Origin: Ascidiaceihabitans sp.
GTDB lineage: Bacteria; Pseudomonadota; Alphaproteobacteria; Rhodobacterales; Rhodobacteraceae
NCBI GenBank assembly: GCA_028388995.1
Contig: JAOEQC010000012.1
Span: forward strand, 1-42,156
DNA length: 42,156 nucleotides
Direction of reading: 5' to 3'
A model generated the notes under the pieces. It searched no databases and was not told the DNA's origin. It saw only the letters and a list, made by a program, of their open reading frames with translations. Of the stretch, positions 26,456 to 36,174 are shown piece by piece. Each line of letters opens with the position of its first letter. The stretch's first letter is position 1. A program made the translations under genes and the position numbers.

Positions 26456-27820
26456 CTAACGGAAAGCGTGCAATTGCCCTTTGCCACTCACAACGTACAA
26501 AGTTTCACCTGCAACAACCGGTGCAGTTGTTGCACCACCAGGCACTTCAACGCTACTAATCAAGCTGCCATCAGTTGGATCAAAGTTGCGCAGTTTGCCA
26601 TCGCTGGACGCCACGATAAGGCGGCCACCAGCCAAGATTGGACCGTGATGGGTGAAGATTTTGGAAACTCTGCGTGGTCGATCTTTGACAAAGTTAGGTA
26701 GCTTATAGCCCCAAACCTTTGAACCATCGCTTGCATCCAAGCGTACCAACTCATTTCTATCCGTGACTGAGAAGACACTGTCGCCTGCAGGCCAAACTGG
26801 CCCAACAGCGCCTTCAGTGGTTGTCCATATGCGTGAACCACTTTGGACATCAACTGCAATCGTGCTACCTGCTTGATTGCCGGCATAGAGCACACCATTG
26901 CTAACAACAGGCGATCCGGTCACGTCGTCTACTTTAGACAATGCTTGTCCTCGACGTGCACCCAGCACGGATGCATCCCAACGGCGCAGACCACCACGAC
27001 GGAACACAGCCTGGAGCTCGCCCGATCCAAAAGCAAAGACGGTGAAGTCTCCCGCGACCACTGGCGCAGGTGAACCCAAAACGTTTGAAACCGAAGTTGT
27101 GGCACTTATTTGCCATGCAATACGTCCAGTATCGGCTTCGATTGCCCAACCTATGTCATCCGCAGAGACGACATATACAAGGTTGCCGCTGACCGCTGGT
27201 TGCCCAGAAGCAGTGCCATTTAATTTCTGTACCCAACGCTCATTGCCATTTTTTGCATCAAGCGCGATTAACTCACCAAAGCCGGTAGATACATAAAGGG
27301 CACCCTTGTACGCAGCCAAACCGCCACCAGTCGCATCACCTGCCCCATCACGTTCAGCACGGACATCACGTACCCAAACTTGGGCACCAGATGCGTTTGT
27401 GGCTGTCACTGTAGTGTTGGCATCAAGAGTGTAGATCAAACCACCTGCAATGACAGGGTCCGCAGTGATACGCTGCTTACGGCTATCACCTGCCCCAATT
27501 TTCGAAGTCCACGCAAGCTGAAGTACGCCGCCCAATGAAGCGTTTGCAATACGGTGGCTTTCGCTGCCGACCGCTTGGGTCCATTCAGTGTTCGCAGTTG
27601 GCCCTGGCAGCGAAATCGGACGTGATTCATTTCTAGCTAATACTGAAACGTCGGACGCTTGCCCAGACAACTGTAAAACAGATCGAATATCCTCGCGCTT
27701 ACCGGGAAGAATGACTTCAGGATCTTGGCAGGCACCCAGCACCATAACAGCGGCAGTGCATGAGCCAATCAGCGTCCAAGAACGGCGTGACTTAGCCCGA
27801 TTTTCCAATTGAAAAGTCAT
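26456..27820 (-). CDS. bamB: Outer membrane assembly lipoprotein BamB
   Basis: BamB is the beta-propeller lipoprotein of the BAM complex that inserts beta-barrel proteins into the outer membrane. The 454-residue precursor has a basic N terminus and a hydrophobic segment ending in the lipobox LGAC, which puts the lipidated Cys at residue 31. The mature part contains repeated PQQ-type blades such as GGLIYTLDANTTVTATNAS, GALYVSTGFGELIALDAKNG and NLVYVVSADDIGWAIEADTG. The length is somewhat above E. coli BamB (392), as usual in this group. The ATG at 27820 is 61 bases after the yfgM-like gene and the two likely share a transcript with der. Confidence 0.92.
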   Translation of the reverse strand: MTFQLENRAKSRRSWTLIGSCTAAVMVLGACQDPEVILPGKREDIRSVLQLSGQASDVSVLARNESRPISLPGPTANTEWTQAVGSESHRIANASLGGVLQLAWTSKIGAGDSRKQRITADPVIAGGLIYTLDANTTVTATNASGAQVWVRDVRAERDGAGDATGGGLAAYKGALYVSTGFGELIALDAKNGNERWVQKLNGTASGQPAVSGNLVYVVSADDIGWAIEADTGRIAWQISATTSVSNVLGSPAPVVAGDFTVFAFGSGELQAVFRRGGLRRWDASVLGARRGQALSKVDDVTGSPVVSNGVLYAGNQAGSTIAVDVQSGSRIWTTTEGAVGPVWPAGDSVFSVTDRNELVRLDASDGSKVWGYKLPNFVKDRPRRVSKIFTHHGPILAGGRLIVASSDGKLRNFDPTDGSLISSVEVPGGATTAPVVAGETLYVVSGKGQLHAFR

Positions 27821-27881
27821 AAATTTGCTCGCTTTGTTGCGGTCTTAAAATGTCATCGAGGCCTTGGAGATTATAAAACTG

Positions 27882-28559
27882 TTAATTTCCAGCTTCTGTC
27901 AACTGAGTAAGGTCAGGTTCAGCACCCAGAGCAACCATCAACTGAACGGAACGTTGCTGCAAATCTGCGGTTGCCTCTGAATCATCGATGATCCCTTGGA
28001 ACACAACCAATGCCGCTGCAGTGTCCCCCACCTCGATATCAATCAGGCCCAACTGTTCGGTTGCCAACAAACGCAATGGATTGCCTGGTTGTGACAAGGC
28101 TTCATAGCCAGCGCGGCGTTCTTCAACAGGCAACTCAGCAGCAGACAAGCCCAAAGCCTTGAATGACGCTATTTGTCGATAGATCAACGGAAGGTCTTGG
28201 GCGTTAGCAACGCTTTGGAGCGTTTCATTTGCCGATTCTGTTTCTCCAGCAGAGGACTGTTCTGCTGCGGTCATCAAAGACACGATTGCGCTGGCGCTCG
28301 GGTTTTCGACTTCGACCAATGCCAAAGCTGCCGCGCGTTCAACGCTTTCGTCCAATTGCAGAGCCGCCAACATGCTATCACCTGTTGCTTCAGCCTGTGC
28401 ACGTGCTTGGGCCTTGTTGTATTCAGAATACGCAGCTCCGCCCACAATTGCAGCCACTGCCAGAATACCGATCCAACCATACTTGCGCAAAGCTGCATAT
28501 AGCTTGTCGCGGCGGACTTCTTCGGTGACTTCTTCGATAAAACTATCTGTGTTGCTCAT
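27882..28559 (-). CDS. YfgM-like membrane-anchored TPR protein
   Basis: This 225-residue protein has a cytoplasmic N terminus (SFIEEVTEEVRRDKLYAALR), one membrane helix (about residues 27-47, GWIGILAVAAIVGGAAY) and a periplasmic helical domain rich in Ala and Glu that resembles the TPR-type YfgM family. In E. coli YfgM touches SecYEG and the periplasmic chaperone PpiD. The position directly upstream of bamB and der supports the assignment. I chose the ATG at 28559 over an open frame 13 codons longer, because MSNTDSFIEE is the usual start. It is probably the first gene of the operon. Confidence 0.85.
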   Translation of the reverse strand: MSNTDSFIEEVTEEVRRDKLYAALRKYGWIGILAVAAIVGGAAYSEYNKAQARAQAEATGDSMLAALQLDESVERAAALALVEVENPSASAIVSLMTAAEQSSAGETESANETLQSVANAQDLPLIYRQIASFKALGLSAAELPVEERRAGYEALSQPGNPLRLLATEQLGLIDIEVGDTAAALVVFQGIIDDSEATADLQQRSVQLMVALGAEPDLTQLTEAGN

Positions 28560-28950
28560 AACGGCCCCCAAGGTACTGAGGATCAGTTTTGACCCCACTT
28601 TCCCCCCATACAGCGCTCAAAGGGCCAAGCCAAGACCCGAGCACATTCAAAGGCCTATATCAGCGGGGAAATCGGGCCATACTTATCAGTTCCTCGCTGA
28701 GACAGAACAATTCGTTGCTAAAACAGCTACACCCAAAAAACTCAAACAATGACCAATCACATGCACTTTTGCCTAAAAACGGCCTAATTTTTGCGGTAAA
28801 CCCCAGAATGCTGCGACCTTTGGCCCCAATTGTAAGAGAGCAAGAGTGAGCGCAGGGTATTCGATGCGCTGTGTCCATCCAAATCGGGCATTGCGTATTT
28901 TAGTTTTAGCGGGCTTTAACACCCGCACAATGAATTGAACGAGGCAATAC
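28560..28950. other. Divergent promoter region between the yfgM-like and efflux operons
   Basis: These 391 bases hold no gene that I can support; the antisense frame at 28773-29156 has no coding character. They must contain promoters for both operons, but no -35/-10 pair is convincing. A hairpin GCGGG (28909-28913) and CCCGC (28922-28926) with an eight-base loop lies in the leader of the efflux operon, followed by GAGG at 28941-28944 as ribosome-binding site. Confidence 0.5.
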
Positions 28951-30228
28951 ATGCGAATTCTACCAATCTTAATGGCCATTATCGTGGCAGTTATCCTGTA
29001 TTTTGCAATTATTGACCGTGAGACAGCACGTACATTTCTGGGGCTGACGAACGAAACTGCGTCCCAAGACGTTTCACAAACAACCGCATCAGACGTTGTG
29101 AACATCAAACCGTTGATCAAAGTTGTCGCGCAACACTCATCCTCACGAGCGATCAAAAGCGCAGTGGTCTTGCGCGGCCAGACAGAAGCCGCCCGTCAGG
29201 TTGAGGTCCGCTCTGAGACTTCAGCAACTGTGATCTCCCCACCCTTACCAAGTGGTACCTTCGTTGAAGCAGGCCAACTGCTTTGCAAACTTGACCCTGG
29301 AACACGCGGTGCCTTACTCGCCGAGGCCAAGTCCCGCCTCGCCGAAGCGAACTCTCGCCTATCAGAGGCTAAAAGCCGTGTTCCAGAAACCCGTGCGCGT
29401 GTAATTGAAGCCAGTGCGCGCCTTGATGAAGCCAACGTGAACCAGAATGCTGCAGTCAAGCTAAGCGAAGATGGATTTGCCACCGATACTCGCGTTAAAG
29501 GTGCTGATGCTGCCGTTGCTGCGGCAGAGGCCGGTGTTGAGGCAGCAAAATCAGGGCTTTCAGCTGCGACCTCAGGCATACAGTCCGCTGAGGCTGGCAT
29601 TGAATCTGCCATGGCAGGTATTGCTGCAGCAGAAAAAGAACTATCGCGCCTCGAAATCACGGCACCGTTCAAAGGTTTGCTAGAAGCCAAAACAGCCGAG
29701 TTGGGCAGCTTGCTTCAGCCTGGATCTTTGTGCGCAACCATTATTCAGCTCGATCCAATCAAATTGGTTGCCTTCGTTCCTGAAACCGAAGTGAACCGCA
29801 TTGAAATGGGTGCCCCCGCAGGTGGCCGTCTTGCCGCTGGCGGTGATGAAATTCGCGGTGTTGTAACATTCCTAGGTCATGCAGCCGATCCAACGACACG
29901 AACCTTCCGCGTTGAAATCGAAGTGCCAAACCCTGATCTAGCGATCCGTGACGGCCAAACTGCCGAAATCTTGATTGGTGCTAGCGGAACCACAGCACAC
30001 CTGCTGCCCCAATCGGCGCTGACCTTAAACAACGACGGTGCGTTAGGGTTGCGCGTGATTGATGCTGAGGGCGTTGTGAGTTTCCAAACCGTTCAATTGC
30101 TACGCGATACGGTTGACGGTGTTTGGCTGACAGGGTTGCCCCAACAATTGGATGTGATCGTTGTGGGCCAAGAATACGTGACTGCAGGCGTTAAAGTTGA
30201 CCCGACCTTTCGGGAGCTAGATCAATGA
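28951..30228 (+). CDS. RND efflux periplasmic adaptor (membrane fusion protein)
   Basis: The adaptor bridges the inner-membrane RND pump and an outer-membrane channel. The 425-residue protein has an N-terminal membrane anchor (residues 3-24) and the first lipoyl half with VEVRSETSATVISPPLPSGT (about residues 88-107). A long alpha-hairpin (about 125-245) is built from Ala/Glu-rich repeats of the type EAKSRLAEANSRLSEAKSR and AAKSGLSAATSGIQSAEAG. The second lipoyl half LEITAPFKGLLEAKTAELGS and beta-barrel segments follow. GAGG six bases before the ATG is the ribosome-binding site. The stop overlaps the pump start by four bases (ATGA), so the two are produced together. No outer-membrane factor gene is present here. 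Confidence 0.92.
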   Translation: MRILPILMAIIVAVILYFAIIDRETARTFLGLTNETASQDVSQTTASDVVNIKPLIKVVAQHSSSRAIKSAVVLRGQTEAARQVEVRSETSATVISPPLPSGTFVEAGQLLCKLDPGTRGALLAEAKSRLAEANSRLSEAKSRVPETRARVIEASARLDEANVNQNAAVKLSEDGFATDTRVKGADAAVAAAEAGVEAAKSGLSAATSGIQSAEAGIESAMAGIAAAEKELSRLEITAPFKGLLEAKTAELGSLLQPGSLCATIIQLDPIKLVAFVPETEVNRIEMGAPAGGRLAAGGDEIRGVVTFLGHAADPTTRTFRVEIEVPNPDLAIRDGQTAEILIGASGTTAHLLPQSALTLNNDGALGLRVIDAEGVVSFQTVQLLRDTVDGVWLTGLPQQLDVIVVGQEYVTAGVKVDPTFRELDQ

Positions 30229-33200
30229 CTGGAATAGTCGATTGGGCCGCCACCCGTGCGCGGATGGTTCTGGCGTTTATTGTCCTCTCACTTTTAGTAG
30301 GGGGATTTGCTTATACAACCCTTCCGAAAGAAGGTGAGCCAGATATCGAAATTCCGATGCTTATTGTATCGGTCCCCTTTCCCGGCATTTCAGCCGCTGA
30401 CAGTGAAACACTACTGGTTAAGCCAATGGAAAACGAGCTGGCCGACCTCGATGGTCTGAAGAAAATGACCGGCACGGCTGCAGAGAACTACGCCAATCTG
30501 GTGCTTGAGTTTGAATTCGGTTGGGACAAAACCCAAGTGACAGCTGATGCCCGTGATGCACTTAGCAAGGCCCAAGCACAGTTCCCTGAGGGTGCAGAAA
30601 CCTATTCGATTTCAGAATTCAATTTTTCTGAATTTCCAATCATCATTGTAAACTTGTCTGGGCCAGTGCCAGAAAGAACAATGGCGCGCGTTGCCAAAGA
30701 CTTACAAGTTGAGCTTGAAAGCCTAGATGCGGTTCTTGAGGCTCCTGTGACAGGCAACCGCGACGAGATGCTAGAGGTGATTATCGATCCGCTGCGCCTT
30801 GAGGCCTATAACGTGACAGCCGCAGAATTGGTGAGTGTTGTACGCAACAACAACCAATTGATTGCAGCGGGCGAAGTCACCACAAAACAGGGCAGTTTTG
30901 CGGTCAAAATTCCATCATCTTTCAATGAGCCGCAGGATGTTTACGGCCTTCCCGTCAAAACCAACGGTGACCGTGTTGTGACACTCGGCGACTTGGCAGA
31001 AATTAACCTGACGTTCGAAGACCGCGAAAGCACCGCCCGCTTTAACGGAGCTGAAACGATTGCGCTGCAAGTGGTCAAGCGCAAAGGTTTCAACCTGATT
31101 GACACTGCGACCTTGGTCAAAGAGATCGTTGCAAGGAAGTCGTCTGAGTGGCCCGAAGGTCTAATCGCTGCCGTTGATGTTGGAACATCAAATGACCAAT
31201 CGCGTGTTGTGAATTCAATGGTCCAACAACTACAGGGATCTGTGTTCACAGCCATCGCCTTAGTGATGATCGTCGTGTTGGCGGCACTAGGCATCCGCGC
31301 GGCCCTGCTGGTTGGCTTTGCGATCCCAACCTCATTCCTATTATGCTTTGTGCTTCTTGCCTTGATGGGGATATCGGTCTCCAACATTGTTATGTTCGGC
31401 CTGATCCTTGCCGTTGGGATGTTGGTGGATGGTGCCATTGTGGTCGTCGAATACGCCGACAAACGACAGGCAGAGGGCGCAGGCCCAATGCAAGCCTATG
31501 TGGATGCCGCCAAACGAATGTTCTGGCCCGTAATATCATCAACAGCCACAACGCTTTGCGCCTTCCTGCCCATGCTGTTCTGGCCGGGCGTTCCAGGTCA
31601 ATTCATGGGCATGTTGCCTGTAACACTGATCTTTGTGTTGTCTGCATCTTTAGTCGTTGCGCTTGTTTATCTGCCCGTCATGGGCGGCGTCACAGGGCGG
31701 ATGGAGCAGTTCATCACCAATGGTATGGAAGCCATTTCGCGCCTCCCAATCCTTGCCCACACCGCAATGATGGTCGCCTTCCTCCTAATTGCCGGCCTTA
31801 CTATGGCGGTCGGCTTCACCGCGCCAGTTGATAGCGCGGATGTCCCAACTGGGCCTGCACCACTTAGCGGACTTTTGAGTGCAGCCTTTGCCGACATGGA
31901 TGGTCGCAATATCTTGGGTTCTGTCATCCCATCCTTCGTAAAAGCATTTGGTGTGATCTTGTTGATGGCGATCGCGTCGGCTGCTGTGGTTTTCAGCGCC
32001 CTTGGCCTGTTTATCGGTGCATTGGCCATCCTACCCCGCCTTGGCCGCGGTGGCGCATGGATTGCCAACAAGATTATCGGCAACCGCCAACGCAAGGTTC
32101 GCTCTGGCTATCAACGCTCACCCTTCGGTCACCTTATGGAAGCCATCGTTGGCAATCCAATAATGCCCCTTGTGATGGCTGGGTTTGTCTTTGTCTTTGT
32201 CGGCACCACCTACATTTACTTCGGCAACAATAACAAAGGCGTCGAATTCTTCGTGGAATCCGAACCCGAACAAGCCGTGGTTTACGTGCTCGCGCGCGGC
32301 AACCTAAGCCTTGATGAAAAAGATGTATTGGTCAAACAAGCCGAAGACATCATTGGTGCACATCCTGGCATCGACACTGCATTCGCTTTTGCTGGCAACG
32401 GCGGGTTGAACGCCAATACAGGCGGTGCACAGGCCCCTATGGATACCATTGGGCAAATTCAACTGGAAACCATCCCGTGGGAAGATCGGCCAAACAGCCG
32501 CGAAGCATGGTTCACGATTCCTTTCACTGATTACGTCATTTCGCGCGAAGTGAAGGCAGAAGCATTTGACGGCGATACCGTCATTGATGAACTGACAGCA
32601 CAGCTAAAAGAAATTCCCGGCATCAAGATTGAAATTCTCAACCTATCGCGTGGCCCAGCCAGTGGAAAACCTGTGCACCTGCGTATCAAAGGCGATAACT
32701 GGGATGATCTGCTAGCCGCTGCCACAGCTGCGCGCCAACAGTTTGACACAACGCCAGGATTGTTTCTTATTGAGGATACTCGGCCCCTGCCAGGCATCGA
32801 TTGGCAAATCAACGTGGATGTCCAAAAAGCGGGCCGTTACGGCGCTGATGTGGCCACTGTTGGGGCAATGGTGCAACTTGTGACCCGCGGCTTGCTCTTG
32901 GACACCATGCGCGTTGACAGCTCCGATGAAGAAATCGAAATCCGCGTGCGTTTTCCTGAAAACGATCGCGTTCTAAGCACCCTAGATACACTGAAGGTAC
33001 GCACCCGTGACGGTCTTGTTCCATTGGCCAACTTCATTACGCGCACGCCAGTTCCCAAATTGGCCCAAATCAGCCGTATTGGGCAAAAACGTTATTTTGA
33101 TGTTAAGGCTGGCCTTGAAAACGGATTGCGCAAATTGACCCGTACCGTCGATGTTGACGGCGAAGAGGTTGAACAAATCGTAGCAACACTGCGTCCCAAC

Positions 33201-34127
33201 AAAAGCGGAAACATCACTGATATCGACGACGTTCGCTATAGCATCTTATCACTCGATCCAGCAGTCGTCACTGCCCAATTGGACACCCTGATCGCAGATG
33301 AAGCCATTCAGTGGCAACCCGTCACCGCGGGCGAACGGATTGAGCAAATCACCAAATGGCTCGACACAGATCCGTTTGCGGCGGGCCTTGAATACGAGTG
33401 GACCGGCGACCAAGAGGATCAAGCCGAAAGCGGTGCCTTCTTGATGAACGCTTTTGCAGGTGCACTTGGTTTGATGTTCATTATCCTACTTGCACAATTC
33501 AACAGCGTCTATAACGCCGTGCTGGTTCTTGCCGCCGTTGTTCTTTCAACCACTGGCGTATTGATCGGGATGTTGGTCATGGATCAGGCATTCTCAATCA
33601 TTATGACTGGTACAGGGATTGTCGCGCTGGCTGGTATTGTTGTGAACAATAACATCGTTTTGATCGATACCTATCAGGAATACGAGCGCTACATGCCACG
33701 GATCGAAGCAATCATTCGGACTGCGCAAGACCGCATTCGACCTGTATTGCTCACCACAATCACCACAATGGCTGGCCTTGCTCCAATGATGTTTGGCCTC
33801 AGCCTTGATTTCGCCGGCGGCGGTTACACCATCGACAGCCCAACCGCGCTTTGGTGGAAACAACTGGCCACAGCCGTCGTCTTTGGGCTTGGGATCGCGA
33901 CTGTGCTTACGCTCATGATCACACCATCCCTGCTTGCCATGCGTGTCTGGGCAACAACATACGTGCTTTGGTTCGCTAGTTTATTGGCAAAACTGTCATT
34001 GGGGCGCGCCAGCAAATCCGCCCGCGACTGGGCTCTGCAAAAACAAGCACGTAAAGCCTCCAGCAATGAAGTGCTGTGGGACTTCGATGAAGATCAACCA
34101 TCTACGTCCATTAAACCAGCAGAATAA
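30225..34127 (+). CDS. RND efflux pump permease, large variant
   Basis: This is the inner-membrane pump of an HAE-type RND system, exporting unknown compounds by proton exchange. At 1300 residues it is 250 longer than AcrB. TM1 (about 13-31), the first porter region (40-330) and TM2-TM6 (about 335-500) are recognisable. A linker of about 140 residues with two extra hydrophobic stretches (about 511-533 and 576-607) then precedes TM7 at about 645-665. The TM4 motif reads GMLVDGAIVVVE: Asp402 is kept, but the second Asp of AcrB is Gly403. In TM10 the AcrB Lys940 position is Asn1141 within VVNNNIVLID. So the proton relay differs from the textbook one, as in several alphaproteobacterial pumps. A terminator follows. 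Confidence 0.9.
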   Translation: MTGIVDWAATRARMVLAFIVLSLLVGGFAYTTLPKEGEPDIEIPMLIVSVPFPGISAADSETLLVKPMENELADLDGLKKMTGTAAENYANLVLEFEFGWDKTQVTADARDALSKAQAQFPEGAETYSISEFNFSEFPIIIVNLSGPVPERTMARVAKDLQVELESLDAVLEAPVTGNRDEMLEVIIDPLRLEAYNVTAAELVSVVRNNNQLIAAGEVTTKQGSFAVKIPSSFNEPQDVYGLPVKTNGDRVVTLGDLAEINLTFEDRESTARFNGAETIALQVVKRKGFNLIDTATLVKEIVARKSSEWPEGLIAAVDVGTSNDQSRVVNSMVQQLQGSVFTAIALVMIVVLAALGIRAALLVGFAIPTSFLLCFVLLALMGISVSNIVMFGLILAVGMLVDGAIVVVEYADKRQAEGAGPMQAYVDAAKRMFWPVISSTATTLCAFLPMLFWPGVPGQFMGMLPVTLIFVLSASLVVALVYLPVMGGVTGRMEQFITNGMEAISRLPILAHTAMMVAFLLIAGLTMAVGFTAPVDSADVPTGPAPLSGLLSAAFADMDGRNILGSVIPSFVKAFGVILLMAIASAAVVFSALGLFIGALAILPRLGRGGAWIANKIIGNRQRKVRSGYQRSPFGHLMEAIVGNPIMPLVMAGFVFVFVGTTYIYFGNNNKGVEFFVESEPEQAVVYVLARGNLSLDEKDVLVKQAEDIIGAHPGIDTAFAFAGNGGLNANTGGAQAPMDTIGQIQLETIPWEDRPNSREAWFTIPFTDYVISREVKAEAFDGDTVIDELTAQLKEIPGIKIEILNLSRGPASGKPVHLRIKGDNWDDLLAAATAARQQFDTTPGLFLIEDTRPLPGIDWQINVDVQKAGRYGADVATVGAMVQLVTRGLLLDTMRVDSSDEEIEIRVRFPENDRVLSTLDTLKVRTRDGLVPLANFITRTPVPKLAQISRIGQKRYFDVKAGLENGLRKLTRTVDVDGEEVEQIVATLRPNKSGNITDIDDVRYSILSLDPAVVTAQLDTLIADEAIQWQPVTAGERIEQITKWLDTDPFAAGLEYEWTGDQEDQAESGAFLMNAFAGALGLMFIILLAQFNSVYNAVLVLAAVVLSTTGVLIGMLVMDQAFSIIMTGTGIVALAGIVVNNNIVLIDTYQEYERYMPRIEAIIRTAQDRIRPVLLTTITTMAGLAPMMFGLSLDFAGGGYTIDSPTALWWKQLATAVVFGLGIATVLTLMITPSLLAMRVWATTYVLWFASLLAKLSLGRASKSARDWALQKQARKASSNEVLWDFDEDQPSTSIKPAE

Positions 34128-34131
34128 AAAA

Positions 34132-34155
34132 GGGGGCCACAAACAACCGGCCCCC
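34132..34155 (+). terminator. Terminator of the RND efflux operon
   Basis: GGGGGCC (34132-34138) and GGCCCCC (34149-34155) form a perfect seven-base-pair stem with a ten-base loop, preceded by six A and followed by TCACTTT. The weak T tract makes it a moderate terminator on the plus strand, but the upstream A run gives a good T tract for the opposite strand. Confidence 0.7.
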
Positions 34156-34239
34156 TCACTTTATCTTACCAAATTCACTCTGGGGAAGACCTCAGGTCGG
34201 GGGCAAAGCCCCTTTGAGCTGCGCCTTGAGAACGCCACC

Positions 34240-36063
34240 TTACCCGACAGATTCATCAGCCTGCTGATGGTGCCAAAGCTGCGCATAACGCCCATCGATC
34301 TTTAGTAATTCATCATGTGTACCCGTTTCAACAATCACACCTTTTTCAAGGACAATAATGCGATCAGCTTCTGCTATCGTGCTTAGACGGTGTGCAATCG
34401 TCAAAACCGTGCGACCCCGCCCTGCTTGCATCAACGCTTCTTTAATCTCCTGCTCAGTCTCTGAGTCTAGTGCAGACGTCGCTTCGTCCAACAACAAGAT
34501 TGGTGGGTCTTTCAACAAAGTCCGTGCAATGCCAACACGTTGTTTCTCACCACCAGACAGTTTCAGGCCACGCTCGCCAACTGCAGTGTCATACCCCTCA
34601 GGCAAACCCATAATAAAATCGTGGATTTGGGCTGAACGAGCGGCACCTTCTATCTGCTCTTGTGTCGCGCCATCAAGGCCATAGGCGATATTATAGCGGA
34701 TGCTGTCGTTGAACAGAACCGTATCCTGCGGCACCACGCCGATAGCTGCATGCAAGCTTTCTTGGGTCACCTCACGGACATCCTGCCCATCGATACGCAA
34801 AGCGCCTTTAGAGACGTCATAGAAACGGAACAACAAACGACCGATTGTGGATTTTCCCGAACCCGTCGAGCCGACAATCGCAACCATTTGACCAGGTTTT
34901 GCTGTAACAGACACACCCTTCAAAATGGCGCGTTCTTTATCATAGCCAAAGTGAACGTCGTCCAAGTCGATCTCACCGCCCGTGATCTTTAAAGTCTTGG
35001 CATCCGCCGCATCGCTCACATCCGCAGGCTGTTCCAGCAAATTAAACATTTGCCCCATGTCCACCAAAGCTTGCCGGATTTCGCGATACACCGACCCTAA
35101 GAAGTTCAGCGGCAACATAATTTGGATCATATAGGCGTTCACCATAACAAAGTCGCCAACTGTCAGGTTGCCATTCTCGACGCCGATAGCGGCCAAAATC
35201 AAAACGCTCACCAAACCAGCAGAGATTATAAATGATTGGCCAAAATTGAGGGCCGCCAATGTATAAGACGTCTTTAGCGCAGCCGCTTCGTAGCCTGCCA
35301 TGGCACTGTCGTAACGTGCAGCTTCGCGTTTCTCTGCGCCAAAATATTTGACAGTCTCATAGTTCAACAGGCTATCGACGGCTTTTTGGTTGGCATCAGT
35401 ATCTTGCTCATTCATGACACGGCGTAATTTGACGCGCCATTCCGTTACCTTGAATGTAAATACGATATAAACACCGATCGTAACCGCCAAAACCAAAAGA
35501 TATCGTATATCGAAATAGAAACTAAAAACCGCTGCCGTGAGGAGCAACTCCAAAACCAATGGGCCGATTGAGAAGAGCAAGAAGCGCAGAAGAAACTCTA
35601 CCCCTTTGACCCCTCGCTCAATGATCCGACTTAAACCACCCGTCTTGCGCGTGATATGATAGCGCATGCTAAGCTGGTGAATATGTTCAAAGGTCTCAAG
35701 CGCAAGCGCCCGCAATGCTCGCTGGGCGACAGGCGCAAAAATCGCATCACGAAGCTGTTGAAAGCCGACGTTGAACAGGCGTGTCAGCCCCAGTGCCACC
35801 GCCAGACCAATAGCGCCCAAAGTCAAGTAGGAAACACGGTCATCGCTAAGCACGTCAACAGCGCGGCCTGTCAAGAATGGTGTCCCAGCAGCCACGACCT
35901 TGGACATGACCAACGCGATCATCGACCAGACCACCCGCCGTTTGACCCACGCCTTATCAGCGGGCCAAAGATAGGGTGTTACTTTGCGCAAGGTACGCAT
36001 GCCAGAGGCACGTTCTTCTTGTTCTACGGTAAGAGCCGGTGCGTCGGAGCTTTCAGGGGGCAT
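34240..36063 (-). CDS. Atm1-type ABC exporter (fused permease-ATPase)
   Basis: This half-transporter forms a homodimer in the inner membrane. Six helices occupy about residues 40-325, with the Atm1 hallmark NYETVKYFGAEKREAARYD (about 236-254), and the ATPase domain follows with Walker A VGSTGSGKST (about 402-411), the signature LSGGEKQR, Walker B ILLLDEA and the switch His in IAHRLST. Related Atm1 proteins export glutathione conjugates or sulfur-containing precursors and can protect against heavy metals; the substrate here is inferred. I chose the ATG at 36063 with AGGA six bases before it over a TTG two codons upstream. The 607-residue length is typical. Confidence 0.9.
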   Translation of the reverse strand: MPPESSDAPALTVEQEERASGMRTLRKVTPYLWPADKAWVKRRVVWSMIALVMSKVVAAGTPFLTGRAVDVLSDDRVSYLTLGAIGLAVALGLTRLFNVGFQQLRDAIFAPVAQRALRALALETFEHIHQLSMRYHITRKTGGLSRIIERGVKGVEFLLRFLLFSIGPLVLELLLTAAVFSFYFDIRYLLVLAVTIGVYIVFTFKVTEWRVKLRRVMNEQDTDANQKAVDSLLNYETVKYFGAEKREAARYDSAMAGYEAAALKTSYTLAALNFGQSFIISAGLVSVLILAAIGVENGNLTVGDFVMVNAYMIQIMLPLNFLGSVYREIRQALVDMGQMFNLLEQPADVSDAADAKTLKITGGEIDLDDVHFGYDKERAILKGVSVTAKPGQMVAIVGSTGSGKSTIGRLLFRFYDVSKGALRIDGQDVREVTQESLHAAIGVVPQDTVLFNDSIRYNIAYGLDGATQEQIEGAARSAQIHDFIMGLPEGYDTAVGERGLKLSGGEKQRVGIARTLLKDPPILLLDEATSALDSETEQEIKEALMQAGRGRTVLTIAHRLSTIAEADRIIVLEKGVIVETGTHDELLKIDGRYAQLWHHQQADESVG

Positions 36064-36174
36064 ATACAATCCTAAATAAAGGGTTCCTTAACATAGGCAC
36101 CTCCTTATGGATGTGCCAGTCTCCCAGCACATATTCCGTTGTATTATTATATCTGACTTGACTTAGCGCATTAT

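Noticed and set aside
28773-29156. 127-residue open frame opposite the adaptor gene
   Set aside because: It is antisense to a clear gene, has no ribosome-binding site, and shows Cys-rich, shadow-like composition.
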